A DNA stretch of 57,615 nt, taken from assembly GCA_002077045.2 (NCBI GenBank), contig KZ111142.1, positions 546,346-603,960 of the forward strand, given 5' to 3'. Positions 1 through 9,950 of the stretch are shown in pieces. A program made the position numbers and the translations under genes. The DNA is from Rachicladosporium sp. CCFEE 5018. Lineage: Eukaryota > Ascomycota > Dothideomycetes > Cladosporiales > Cladosporiaceae. Within the stretch, counting starts at the first letter, position 1, and every line of letters begins with the position of its first letter. Under the pieces are notes generated by a model. The model ran no database searches. It saw nothing but the letters and a program-made list of their open reading frames with translations, and had not been told where the DNA came from.

Positions 1-751
1 GGACGAACCAGTGATCTTGATCGAGGTTGCGCAAGTTCGAAAGGTTTTTCGCGGCCTGCTCGTGGCGGCCAACCTTGATGAGCCATCTCGGGCTTTCCTT
101 TGCGAAGAATGACAGGCCGAATATAATGGACGCGAAGTAAATGTGCATCAAGTTGGGAATGATCCATTGCAGATTTGTCGAGGAAGAGATGTGCATGCGG
201 CTGCCCCAGCTCGCGAAGTAGGCCAGCATGATACCAAGGTATACAGAGCCGGAGAACATGCAGACAGCGAGACCACGGACGGTGCGAGGAGCAATCTCAG
301 CAAGATAAGTAGGAGCGACGACAGTCGTCTGGCCAATACCGACGCCCGCAATGAAGCGACCGACGTACACCATGGCGAGGCTCCCGTTCGTGGAAGCGCA
401 GAGGAAGATCGTGATGCCGAGTACCCAGAGAGCACAAAGCTGACGGGTAGCCCATAGACGGCCAATCTTGTCGGTGAGGTAGAAAGCGATGAGAGCACCG
501 AGGATGCTGCCCATCTGTACCATTGAAGCGATGTTGCCGAGCAGTTGCGCTTGCTCAGACTTGCTCAATGACGGATCCCTGAGGCCGAAGAGCTTGATGA
601 AGCTGGGTTGCTTCGCACTCGTGCCGATGAGACCCTCATCGAGGCCTCGAGCGGCCCCCATGAGGCCGAAGACGAAAACACCGTACCATAGCTTCCAATT
701 GATCACCTCCTTTGGCGCATCGCCGTGGAGACCCTTCCTGTTCCACAGCAT
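1..751 (-). CDS. MFS sugar transporter, N-terminal half (cut by window edge)
   Basis: About 250 codons are open without a break from an ATG at 751-749 down to the left edge, so the C-terminal half lies outside the window. The protein is a proton-coupled sugar or quinate-type porter of the plasma membrane. The sequence shows the family pattern: a cytosolic start (MLWNRKGLHGDAPKEV), a first membrane helix followed by RGLDEGLIGT, the loop 2-3 motif YLTDKIGRLW, the helix-4/5 stretch GVGIGQTTVVAPTYLAEIAP, and KESPRWLIKVGR after helix 6. About six membrane segments are present. The same frame is closed by a stop at 787-785, so this ATG is the only in-frame start without an upstream exon. A GTAAGT at 984-979 and TATATA at 1011-1016 suggest an upstream leader exon, which is unproven. 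The substrate cannot be read from this half. Confidence 0.85.
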   Translation of the reverse strand, partial: MLWNRKGLHGDAPKEVINWKLWYGVFVFGLMGAARGLDEGLIGTSAKQPSFIKLFGLRDPSLSKSEQAQLLGNIASMVQMGSILGALIAFYLTDKIGRLWATRQLCALWVLGITIFLCASTNGSLAMVYVGRFIAGVGIGQTTVVAPTYLAEIAPRTVRGLAVCMFSGSVYLGIMLAYFASWGSRMHISSSTNLQWIIPNLMHIYFASIIFGLSFFAKESPRWLIKVGRHEQAAKNLSNLRNLDQDHWFV

Positions 752-2362
752 CTTGATATCTCGCTTGAAGCGACTGGAGTTGGGTCAAATTGTGTGAGAG
801 ATTAGATCACTCAAGATATGGAGGTGTGGTAGTGTACACCCAAGACTGAGTGTAGTCAAGGTCCGTTGTGAGAAGGTCAACCACCACCACGGACTGTTCC
901 ACGTGGTACTGAACTATGTCGGGAGGGGCGGAAGCGTGGAGAGGAGGAAGTGTTGCTGATCAAAGGTAGCTCAAGGATACTTACCGTTGCACTGGGCCGC
1001 ACACCCTCTCTATATATCTCGTGCCATCCCCGCGCTCCTGTACAACGCTCTGGGGTTACAGCACCATGCGGGCCTTTGCGGATTGTGCAGCGCCCTCGTC
1101 CATGTACTCCACAAAGCAACTCCAGGTCCCCATTACTGCCAAGTAAAGTGCAGGTATCTACCGTTCTCGTATTGCAGCACTTGGCATATAGATAACTGCG
1201 TAGCGTACGGAGTAGTCCGAAGGATCAAACGACGGAGAAATCGCAACATGCAGGTCCGGACAAAAGCCAGCGTGAGAGATCAACAGTGCCCAGGAAATAC
1301 CCAGGAGGTGCCAAGAGCGTAAGGCGGAGAAGCTCCGTCTGCATACTATGATTTGCAGAGAAGCTCCGCCGATGCACGTGAAGAAGCACTGGCTGAAGCT
1401 CGGAAAAAGTCTCTCGATGCGAGCTTGCTCTGCTTGATGAGAGGCTTGCACGCGGGACGAGCTGGCACAACAGGTTGGGTAGAAGTATCTTGTGCATCAG
1501 CAGGCACCTCAGATTAGATGGTGTAAGTTGGTGGGCAGGGCACGTCGTACACAAAGTCACATGGCCTGCAACAAGGTATGGACCTCCATTGAGCGGTGTA
1601 TCGATCTCTCCTCGAATCTTACCAGGACCGCATGGCCAATAGTGTTGACGTGGGATTGCAAAGTGAGTCTCGTGGTCCAGTCGGGCATTGATCGGGTCAT
1701 CGCCGACCGAAATTCCCTTGGCACGCAACCTCACTCCGCCGTCGCTTGGCCGTCAATCGCCGCTTTGCGTAGACGACAGGCAAGGCTGCATCTCAACAGT
1801 CAGCACGACTGCTTGCTCCATACTGGTCGAGGAACGCCTCGTCGGGTTCTGTAGGATGTGGCAGTGTCTTGGCTGTAGTCTTACCCACACTGCAGGTTCA
1901 ACGCCAGCCATCATGCGCCATGATTGGATATACCTCCATGGCGATACGATACTAGCGGTGCGACAAGGCGGACTGAGTATTCTCCGCTGCATTACTGTCA
2001 GTCTAGTCCACTCGTGCCAGAATCAACATGAAGTGCAAGACCGTAAGCTCGGAAGAGGTCGCAAACAGGAGACCTCTCCAAGGTCCTGTCGAAGTGTACG
2101 TGCGATCATAACAGTAGCGTCCAGATCTCCACGCCGTTCTCGACGCTCCAGAGTGGTCAAGCTGCAGGTATGCCGAGACAAAGTAGATGGTAGGGGTTTC
2201 GCTGTCCAGGTTCGGCAAGTGTGCTACCCATTGTTCGACGCGCGCCGCTGATGAGTGGGAATCACGTCTTGACTCCAATGGCCTGGATGTAGATTTCGAG
2301 GAATCTTGAGACTCTGGAGCGATCACGATGGCAAACTCCCTCTGAGCATCGCTTGACCTTCT
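752..2362. other. intergenic, 1.6 kb, with possible decayed coding traces
   Basis: No intact gene is visible. The minus strand holds several short stretches in different frames that read like protein but are broken by stops (about 2330-2050, 1890-1800 and 1734-1560); see the findings. An imperfect hairpin sits at 1323-1370. The part next to 751 should contain the promoter of the MFS transporter. Confidence 0.5.
1323..1370. repeat. imperfect inverted repeat (hairpin)
   Basis: GGCGGAG at 1323-1329 pairs with CTCCGCC at 1364-1370, and TCTGCA at 1338-1343 pairs with TGCAGA at 1354-1359. They enclose a 10-nt loop, with an uneven internal bulge between the two stems. The left arm also contains the small palindrome CGGAGAAGCTCCG. 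No function can be assigned. Confidence 0.4.
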
Positions 2363-3439
2363 TCATTGCGTCGCAGTTTCTGTCTTGAGCTGTTCCACAC
2401 CGACTTTGGCTGCTTCGCCGTTGAGCGCGTCGACTTCAGCTTGCACGAGCGGAATACCTTCTCGTCTTCGCTTCACCTCCTCGATCTGCTCGAGCTCGCC
2501 TGGAAAGTAGATCCTCTCCACACCAGCCATCTTCTCACACCCCACAACTTTACGGTACAGCACTTGCATTCTCTCTTTGAACTCAGCCAGATCCATGAAC
2601 AGATCCGGCTTCATAGCAACAATGAAGTGACCTACGTTCGCTGGCTTCGACGGATCGTAGGGATTCGTGACGCCGCCTGCGAATGCCGAGCCCGACAGCA
2701 CGCCGGAGAAGACGTCCATCATGACTGCCAATGCACTACCCTTGGGTCCACCCATAGGCAGCATGACACCCTGCAGCGCTGCTGCAGGATCCGTCGTTCG
2801 TTGACCATCGGCATCCAAAGCCCAGTCCTCGGGGATTTGTTCACCGCGTCGAAGAGCCTTGTAAATCTTGCCTCGCGCAGCAACAGATGGTGCCATATCC
2901 AAGATGAACGGAGGCGATGCTGGACCCCCAGGCGCACCACAGGCGATAGGTGAGACACCCATGAGCTTCTCCCGTCCGCCCCAGACGGGCAATGCTGGGG
3001 AAGAGTTCGTGAAGACCAAGGACATCATACCAGCATCGAGAGCCTGCTGAACCAGCCATGCTGACATGCCGAAGTGGTTGCTATGCTTGACGCTCACCAT
3101 ACCTATGCCGTAAGTCTGAGCGACTGTGCAAGCGTGAGACATTGCCATTGAAGACGCCACGAAGCCAAAGGAGTTGTGGGCATCGACTTGTGCCACTACT
3201 GGCGTAGCTTCGACGAGTGTCGGTCGTGCTGTGGGATCCAAGACGCCTTGTCTGACGCGGGCCAAGTACGATGGCAGGCGATTGATGCCATGTGTGTCGA
3301 TGCCTCGTAGATCTGCCGCTACAAGGCACTTTGCAATTAGTGCGGCATGCTCTCGAGAAACGCCATTGGCCGCGAGTAGATTGGTCGCGAAGGTGTGAGC
3401 ATAAGCTTCGGCTATATAGAGCTTCGTTGAGTCCGCCAT
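2363..3439 (-). CDS. Ldh2-family malate/L-lactate (2-oxoacid) dehydrogenase
   Basis: This intronless 358-aa protein belongs to the Ldh_2 family (PF02615): NAD(P)-dependent oxidoreductases that act on malate, lactate, ureidoglycolate or cyclic imino acids and are unrelated to classical LDH. It shows the conserved GIDTHGINRL block near residue 47, the active-site stretch KHSNHFG (about 118-124), then TNSSPALPVWGG, the substrate/cofactor block around ARGKIYKALRRGE, and GGPKGSALAVMMDVFSGVLSG. Its length is normal for the family and both ends are intact, so it looks functional. The start at MADSTKLYIAEAYA matches the usual short N-terminal helix. It lies between an MFS transporter and an alpha/beta hydrolase, a setting that would suit small-molecule catabolism. 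The exact substrate is unknown. Confidence 0.9.
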   Translation of the reverse strand: MADSTKLYIAEAYAHTFATNLLAANGVSREHAALIAKCLVAADLRGIDTHGINRLPSYLARVRQGVLDPTARPTLVEATPVVAQVDAHNSFGFVASSMAMSHACTVAQTYGIGMVSVKHSNHFGMSAWLVQQALDAGMMSLVFTNSSPALPVWGGREKLMGVSPIACGAPGGPASPPFILDMAPSVAARGKIYKALRRGEQIPEDWALDADGQRTTDPAAALQGVMLPMGGPKGSALAVMMDVFSGVLSGSAFAGGVTNPYDPSKPANVGHFIVAMKPDLFMDLAEFKERMQVLYRKVVGCEKMAGVERIYFPGELEQIEEVKRRREGIPLVQAEVDALNGEAAKVGVEQLKTETATQ

Positions 3440-3914
3440 GTATATTGCTACGCTCGTCGCGTTTATTAGTTGCTCTCAACCATATAAACCTGTGTAGAGA
3501 AAGCGAGGAGGTAGGAAAAGTATGTGAAGCACGCAGCGAGAGGAAAATGGACTCGTCGTTGTTAGGATGCGAGCATGACTACAGCGCTTCAAGCCCCGAT
3601 GAGCGGTGCGAGATCGGCTGTCTGCATGTGCGCAGGCACCAATACTTGTGGACAGTATTGAAGCACGAGCAATACTGGCAGCGTGAAATTAGAGCTGCAT
3701 CATTCACATGTACTTCGCGACCGCGGCAAATATTGTTCTCGAATGATGAAGGACAAGGCGAGGTTGGACATGGGCTAAAGAGGCCGAGTGATCACGCGAC
3801 GCGTCAGTGACGCGTTTCCATCGAGCACGGCCAAGGGGGCCACGTCAATGTTCGCATACAAATCGACGTATGATCATGCGGAACACTTCAGCGCCCATCT
3901 CGTACAAGATAAGC
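3440..3914. other. intergenic, 475 bp
   Basis: This is the upstream region of the Ldh2 gene and the downstream region of the alpha/beta hydrolase, both on the minus strand. I see no further gene or clear site. Confidence 0.5.
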
Positions 3915-5092
3915 TTACAGCTTCAATCCACCAATCCCACCCTCCAAACTCGGAGCAACGCTCTTCGCAAAGCTGACAATACTCCTCACAGCCGTCTCAT
4001 TCAGCTCCGGCATCGCCTTCCTGAAGATCAGACTACTCCCATGCACGCACCCCAAATTCACATGCGCCTTACTCGTCACACCAGCCTTGAGCAGCATCCG
4101 ATGGAACGCCATACCCTCATCCCGTAATGGATCAAGCTCATCCATGGCCAGCTCGAAAGGCGGCAAGCCTTCTAAGTCCCTGATCTTGGAGTGGTAGGGC
4201 CAGGCGTGCGGGTTCCTGACATCTTTGGGACCGTAGTAGTGGCCTAGCGCGGCCATGGTGTTTACGGAGAGCCAGTAGCCGTCGTTCTCGATTAGAGAGG
4301 GGAGGGCGGCGAGTTTCTCGGCATCGGACCAGCCGTAGGCGTTAGAGATGTAGGGGACTACTGCGTAGACGCCGGAGATCGGGGAGAGCCAGCCGTCTCT
4401 TTCAATCAAGTATCAGTACGTGTTGAGATGCAGGATCTACCGGAAGCGTCATACCTCTTTGCTTTCAGCGTTGTGGCAATCGATAGGTTGCCACCACCAC
4501 TCTCACCGTGCACAATCAGGTGCGAAATACCGAGTTCTCTTTTGTTGGCGTGAACATACTGCGTTGCAGACGCGCAGTCATTCAGCCCAGCAGGGAACGG
4601 GTCATACTTGCCCTCACTCCAGGCGTTGCGGTAGTCCGGCATGACGACCACCACGCCCTGCAGAGCAAGCGATTTACACCAACGATCATGCACTTTGTTG
4701 CTCGTGGTGTTGATGACCATACCGCCACCATGGAAGTAGACGACACACGGCAACGGACCCTTCGCCGACGCCAAACGGTGGATGTAGAGCTTGATGTCGT
4801 TGTTGTCGACGCCTTTGATCGTCTTCTCCGTAATGGTCACTTCAGCATCACTGGCATCGCTCGGTCGATCGTTCTCCATGGCTTCATACAGACCCATGGT
4901 ACCATCGTGGAAGGCCTTGATTAAGGGCGTTACTACCTTGATGTCGGTGCCTGGATGGTCCATGTGTTGGTGACCATCGATTCCGAACGCCTTGAGCTGT
5001 TTCACCATCGACGGATTTGCACGAGGATCATTGGCTGGACAGGCATCTGGGTCGCCGAGTCGGCCAGGGGGCTTGTAGTCCTTGAAAGCCAT
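3915..5092 (-). CDS. alpha/beta hydrolase (esterase/lipase, abhydrolase_3 type)
   Basis: The gene has two exons, 5092-4455 and 4398-3915. The intron 4454-4399 (56 nt) has donor GTATGA and an AAAG acceptor, and the joined frame gives 373 aa. It is a hormone-sensitive-lipase-like carboxylesterase. The oxyanion-hole motif is YFHGGGMVI, the nucleophile elbow is HGESGGGN (Ser about 198), the acid residue is probably in MDELDPLRDEG, and the catalytic His is in GCVHGSS near the C-terminus. No signal peptide is seen, so it is probably cytosolic. The N-terminal 90 residues (MAFKDYKPPGRLGDPDACP onward) are the cap region usual in this subfamily. The substrate is unknown. It is divergent from RRG9 and tandem with the Ldh2 gene. 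Confidence 0.88.
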
Positions 5093-5625
5093 GTTGGGAT
5101 GGTAGTGCGAGCAGAGCGAGACTCCTCCTAAGGCAGTAATGGGATAGTGTAGAGGCTGGGAACCTTCAGGTGCTGCTGCAGTCTAGTTGGAAGCTACCGT
5201 TGGAAAGATGAGACGTCGCCCGATAGCTACGGAAGAACGAGTAGGAGATATGAGTTGGTTGCACCAAGAAACGTTACTAATAACCGTGGATACGGCGAAA
5301 CATTCTTGAATGCCCCGCTTGTAGGAGCGGAGGAAGCTCTCCATTTGTAAGCTCATACCTCGGGCAGGTCGCGCTCAGTGCTACTAGACCGCGTAGTAAG
5401 GTAGCCATTGCAACTGGGAGTCCTTTCCCGGTAACCGGATGGAAGAGTCCACTACCTGTATCACGCAGCACTCAGCGTTCGGGGTCGTATGGATTGCTGT
5501 TCAGTGCGGTGTGAATGCTGTGTTGTAAGATCTGATCCCTACCTGATATACCCAATTAGCACAAGACATTCCATGAAAAGTGTGTTGACCCGAGTCGTGC
5601 TGGCATTTATATTATACCCATTGAC
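5093..5625. other. divergent promoter region, 533 bp
   Basis: This stretch separates the divergent starts of the alpha/beta hydrolase and RRG9. Short reading frames here show no protein-like features. Confidence 0.45.
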
Positions 5626-7014
5626 ATGGTAAGTGAAGGAGGTCCGAGGAAGGAAGAGCTGCTGTACATTCAATGCACATGTCAATTGCGGCGCGGGAAG
5701 CACGGTCCACCTTATTCTGAGACGAACAAGGGAGTGTTGCGCCAGATGACTCAAATGCACCAACATCAAGCTGTAATGCACAAGTGCGCCTGCACAACGA
5801 GAGCGCTCGAGAGGTTCATTTCGGACTTTGCCGGCATTATATTGCGCCAACAGCGCGTACACTCACTGCGCCGACCTGGATCTGGAAGACGAGCATTCGC
5901 AAATTCTAGACGACGTTTTACAGCGATCGACAGTGTGAGGACTGGTGACGATTTCGTGCCATTCGCACAACAGGGGTTGGCAGACGCCCAGGGGCGAAGT
6001 CTTGAAGGCAGCACGGACGTAGAGAAGGCACTACAGGATGGGGCTGCCAAAGCCGACAGTAGCGCATGGGCCGGCGAGGACTGGCATGCGGAGGTCGAGC
6101 TCATCGATCCAGAGGCTGCGAAAGCCCTAGTTGAGGCATCTGTGGTAGACGAGAACGCCGAACACATCAGTGACGTGGAAGTGGACGCTGCCGAACAAAC
6201 GACCGAGTCTATACCGGACAAGGGACTGCTATCATCTGCGGCACGAAAGCAGCTCAATCGGCTTGGGCGGAAACAGAGACGAATCGCTGCTGGGACTTAC
6301 AAGCCTTCGGCCTCTCTACGTGACAGCGAGGAGACGGAGGAGGATCGGACCGCGAGCGTGCTGGACAAAATCGATGGCATGGAAGGATCAGACACATCTG
6401 AAGATGTCGACTTGGCTGGGTCACCTGGAATCGTCGAGAGAGACTTTATCTCGACGAAAGCACGCGCGAGGAGGGAGCCCGGTCAATCAGTGCGTCCGAG
6501 CACGAAAACTGCGACAAAGGAGCCACCTGCTCCAGTACGTCGGAAGAAAGAGCCCTGGCAAGTGCAGAAAGCTGGATTGACGGCAAAGTTCGGCGACGCT
6601 ACATGGTCTCCTCGGAAGAGGCTGTCACCAGATACATTGGAGGGCATACGCACATTGCACTCCTCCGATCCGAATACCTACAACACCGCGACCTTGTCGC
6701 AGCAATTCGCCGTCTCGCCTGAGAACATTAGGCGCATCCTCAGGAGCAAGTGGCAGCCCAATGAGACGGAGCGAGAGGATCGCGCAGAGCGTTGGGAGCG
6801 TCGCGGTGTGCGCAAGTGGACTGCCATGGCTGAAGGAGGCGAGCGGCCGCCGAAGAAGTGGAGGGAGATGGGTGTAGGGAGCGTTAAGGGCGAGCCTGAA
6901 GCAAAGCCGGCTTGGAAGAAGGGCGGGATGAGGTCGCGGCCGAGGAGTGAGGATGTACCGTTTGAGAGTATGGAGGATGTCGCGGTGGCAACACTGAATG
7001 CCAAGATACTGTAG
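5626..7014 (+). CDS. RRG9: Rrg9/neugrin-like mitochondrial protein
   Basis: The intronless frame encodes up to 462 aa. The C-terminal third carries the neugrin/Rrg9 signature: PWQVQKAGLTAKFGDATWSP, RKRLSPDTLEGIRTLH, then QQFAVSPENIRRILRSKW followed by an ERWERRG motif. Rrg9 is needed for respiratory growth and mitochondrial genome maintenance in yeast, and neugrin acts in mitochondrial 16S rRNA and ribosome metabolism. The middle is acidic and disordered. The longest frame starts at 5626, but ATGs at 5746 or 5776 are more likely: from 5776 (MHKCACTTRALERF) the N-terminus is basic and amphipathic (RRPGSGRRAFANSRRRF), as expected of a presequence, whereas the first 40 residues look like leader. 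The start is uncertain but the family is clear. Confidence 0.85.
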   Translation: MVSEGGPRKEELLYIQCTCQLRRGKHGPPYSETNKGVLRQMTQMHQHQAVMHKCACTTRALERFISDFAGIILRQQRVHSLRRPGSGRRAFANSRRRFTAIDSVRTGDDFVPFAQQGLADAQGRSLEGSTDVEKALQDGAAKADSSAWAGEDWHAEVELIDPEAAKALVEASVVDENAEHISDVEVDAAEQTTESIPDKGLLSSAARKQLNRLGRKQRRIAAGTYKPSASLRDSEETEEDRTASVLDKIDGMEGSDTSEDVDLAGSPGIVERDFISTKARARREPGQSVRPSTKTATKEPPAPVRRKKEPWQVQKAGLTAKFGDATWSPRKRLSPDTLEGIRTLHSSDPNTYNTATLSQQFAVSPENIRRILRSKWQPNETEREDRAERWERRGVRKWTAMAEGGERPPKKWREMGVGSVKGEPEAKPAWKKGGMRSRPRSEDVPFESMEDVAVATLNAKIL

Positions 7015-7276
7015 CTACTGTAGTAACATATATTCGCGTTAATATATCAGTCCCCGCGCATTGGTCAACATTCGGTGGTGTTGGCACCTCAGCTCCAGCT
7101 AATGCAATCCGTCATACTTCCACTCCAATGTGCATACTTTCTCGTAATGTATAACTTGGACCACGTCGATGTCCGCCGACACACAGCTTTCGAGGCAGCC
7201 AGATATGCTCCGTCAGTCGACCACATACCACCATGACCGCACCTGAAACTCCGCAGCCCGTAGCTGCTTCCCAAAC

Positions 7277-9874
7277 ATGCCTCCTCCACCACCCACCTCG
7301 AACATCCGCGCATTCGTGCAATGGAGGGACTCGAGTGTGTACGCCGGCGACGAGATCGAGTGCATTATCACATTCAGGAATATAGCCTCTACGATTAAGC
7401 AGGAGGATGAGGCGCGCCATGGCGCAAAGCCACCAGGAGGAGACACTCGGGCGGCCCAGAGCAGCAGGAGGTCGTCAGTGGCACCAACGAACACACAGGC
7501 TGCGAGGGCGCCTTCGATAGCAGCTACCAGGGCGCCTTCGAACAGTCGAGGACATCGCCCGGCGCTGTCACTTAGTGTGGTGAGCGCCCCGTCGAAAGCT
7601 GGGCTGTACAACGCTCCCCTGCGAAGCGCACCACTACAGACTCGCACACCGGTGACTGCCAACGCGACAAAGGGCTATCATGGACGCTCACTATCGATTA
7701 TGTCACTTGGGAGCGAAGCGCCGGGCGATCGTACACCACCAATGGTGACTAGTCAGGGCAGGAAGCCCAGTAACGGACACATGCGAAGCGCGAGTCTACA
7801 GGTCTCGTCGAAGCCGCCTCCATTGCCGCTAGCAGCGACGAGCGCAAATGGCACAGCGGTCACTCCCAGACAGCCGTCACCGCTGTATGAATCTAGCACG
7901 CCGCCCGCATTAGCTGAGGGAGAGGGCAATGATGCGTCGCTTAGGCCTGCAAGGCGGCGACCTGGCACCGTCTCAGCGAACAGCACGCCAAATCTTGGAG
8001 GGCACGGATTTCAGCTTCGAAGTCCTGGCTCTAATGGTCCTATAGTGCCGGACTTCTCCTTTCCCTCGGGACAGGCAGTGAAAGCGCGCCCGGTGTCACC
8101 GGATGAGGTGTCGAAGCCGAAGCGGAGTCCTTCTACCATGCATTCTGGACAGTATCGAGGGACCTCTCCGCGTCCAGTGGATGGTTACCCAGGCACTCTC
8201 GGCAACTTGAACCCGATACAGAGGGTCATGTCAGAGTCTTCGGCGGGAGGCACGCCACGGAGCAGTGGCGAATTTTACAGCATGAGCAACCATAGCGATG
8301 AGACCATAGTGTCCGAGCTGCCGAATCAGAGTCATGCCACTGGTCGACTTCTATCGCAGCCACATTCGCGACAGGCATCACGATCTCGGGTTCCAGGCCA
8401 GGACAACAAACCTACCGAGCCGGAGACGTTAATGATGGGCTATGCGCAGACAGCAGGACACTTCACGCTGGACGGCAGTCTAGTTAACGCGGCGCCCTTT
8501 GAGGAAGTCAAGCGCAAAGGTGTGCAGGGTAGTGGAGGCGTCATCGGAGTAGAACGCTCAAGGCGCACCTCCGGCATGTTCGGCGCACTCAGCTGGGGTA
8601 GCATCGGCGAGTCCATAGGTGGATTGCTAGGCAGCGATGAAAACAGTTCGATGGCGCAGATGAAAGCTACCGCGAGCTCGAAGACGGTCCCGTTGCTCTC
8701 GACGCCTCAAACACTGCTATTCGTAGATCTCAGGCTTGCGCTTGGAGAAAGTAGAAGCTACCACTACCGCTTCGCACTTCCTCGCGGGTTGCCGCCAAGT
8801 CATCGCGGTAGAGCGATCAAAGTGGACTATAACCTTGTGCTTGGTCTGCAGCGACCAGGCGGTCAAGTAGTCAGACAGATCGAGGTGCCATTTAGGGTGC
8901 TAGGCAGTGTCGATCGCCGAGGGGAGATCCTTGGTCACGACCTAATGTCACCCTACATCTTCTTGCAAGACTCAGCCCGTTCACAATCGGTCAGTAGTCC
9001 TGAGTACACGACTCCTGGGAGCCTTGACTTCCCTCCTTTCCCGTCGAAAGAGTCATCGAACAAGGCCAAGCCGCCAGAGCAAGGTCTGGAGGACTTTCTA
9101 CGCTATACCGACCGGTTACTAGCCAGCACTTCCGAGACCGACCAACATGGTGCTTTGCTCTCTCCCACATCGCCCACCTCTCCAAACCTCAACCGAGTCG
9201 ACAGTCTGCCCAATGGTTCGCCACCTACTGCCAGCACGCGAGAGTACATCGACTTCACCCTTCTCCGTGTCAACCAGACCTCATCGCCCACAGCCCAGTC
9301 TCCAAACCGCTTCAACATCGCGCGCGCTGGCCAACCCGTCGCCGTCCTGACACTACTGCGACCAGCTTGCAGACTCGGTGAAGCCATAACAGGCCGTCTA
9401 GACTTCAGTCCGGCCTCTGATCCCAGCTTACCACCTCTGGTACCGACTTACAGCCTTCTGATTGAGCTCGAAAGCGGAGAGCGCGTCGACCCCTCGCTCG
9501 CTCTGCGCAGTGCAAGCTCGATTCAACGCGTGACGCACAAGATCCACGCCTCGGTTCGTGAGACGACGCTGTTCGCAAAGTACATCACGTTCAATCTCAC
9601 TGCGCCGACGAATGCGACGCCGACGTTCGAGACTACGGGCGTGAGTCTAAATTGGAGACTGAAGATCGAATTCACGACTGCGCGCCAGGTGGAAGGGGAG
9701 GAGAAGGGTGAAGAGGGGCTGATGGAGGAGGTAGGCAGCGACGAAAGGGGCGTGACCATGCTCGCCAAAGAACGGCTGGATGGCGAGACGTGGGAGATCT
9801 GGATACCGATCAAGGTATACGGCACGCAAGTCGTCGTAGACGACACTGCCGCGCCAGATGGCCTAGTCATCTAA
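7277..9874 (+). CDS. RGP1: Rgp1-family protein of the Ric1-Rgp1 Ypt6/Rab6 GEF
   Basis: This intronless 865-aa protein is the partner subunit of Ric1 in the Golgi nucleotide-exchange complex for Ypt6/Rab6, which supports endosome-to-Golgi retrograde traffic. The N-terminus (SNIRAFVQWRDSSVYAGDEIECIITFRN) is the first arrestin-like beta sandwich of the Rgp1 family. A serine/proline-rich disordered insert of about 380 residues follows. The fold resumes with SKTVPLLSTPQTLLFVDLRLALGESRSYHYRF and GRAIKVDYNLVLGLQRPG, and ends in a third beta-rich block (GEAITGRLDFSP, YSLLIELESGERVDPSLALR, VSLNWRLKIEFTT). The long insert is typical of filamentous fungi. The ATG is supported because the fold starts ten residues later. 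Confidence 0.85.
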   Translation: MPPPPPTSNIRAFVQWRDSSVYAGDEIECIITFRNIASTIKQEDEARHGAKPPGGDTRAAQSSRRSSVAPTNTQAARAPSIAATRAPSNSRGHRPALSLSVVSAPSKAGLYNAPLRSAPLQTRTPVTANATKGYHGRSLSIMSLGSEAPGDRTPPMVTSQGRKPSNGHMRSASLQVSSKPPPLPLAATSANGTAVTPRQPSPLYESSTPPALAEGEGNDASLRPARRRPGTVSANSTPNLGGHGFQLRSPGSNGPIVPDFSFPSGQAVKARPVSPDEVSKPKRSPSTMHSGQYRGTSPRPVDGYPGTLGNLNPIQRVMSESSAGGTPRSSGEFYSMSNHSDETIVSELPNQSHATGRLLSQPHSRQASRSRVPGQDNKPTEPETLMMGYAQTAGHFTLDGSLVNAAPFEEVKRKGVQGSGGVIGVERSRRTSGMFGALSWGSIGESIGGLLGSDENSSMAQMKATASSKTVPLLSTPQTLLFVDLRLALGESRSYHYRFALPRGLPPSHRGRAIKVDYNLVLGLQRPGGQVVRQIEVPFRVLGSVDRRGEILGHDLMSPYIFLQDSARSQSVSSPEYTTPGSLDFPPFPSKESSNKAKPPEQGLEDFLRYTDRLLASTSETDQHGALLSPTSPTSPNLNRVDSLPNGSPPTASTREYIDFTLLRVNQTSSPTAQSPNRFNIARAGQPVAVLTLLRPACRLGEAITGRLDFSPASDPSLPPLVPTYSLLIELESGERVDPSLALRSASSIQRVTHKIHASVRETTLFAKYITFNLTAPTNATPTFETTGVSLNWRLKIEFTTARQVEGEEKGEEGLMEEVGSDERGVTMLAKERLDGETWEIWIPIKVYGTQVVVDDTAAPDGLVI

Positions 9875-9950
9875 TCTCAATCAACCCCACACCGTCATGA
9901 ACTCGCCACCATCTCTCACATTCCACTAGAGATCTCCCCATTAGTACCCC

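Noticed and set aside
148..498. 116-codon minus-strand frame
   Set aside because: It is out of frame with the MFS transporter that clearly occupies this strand, and its composition is that of a shadow.
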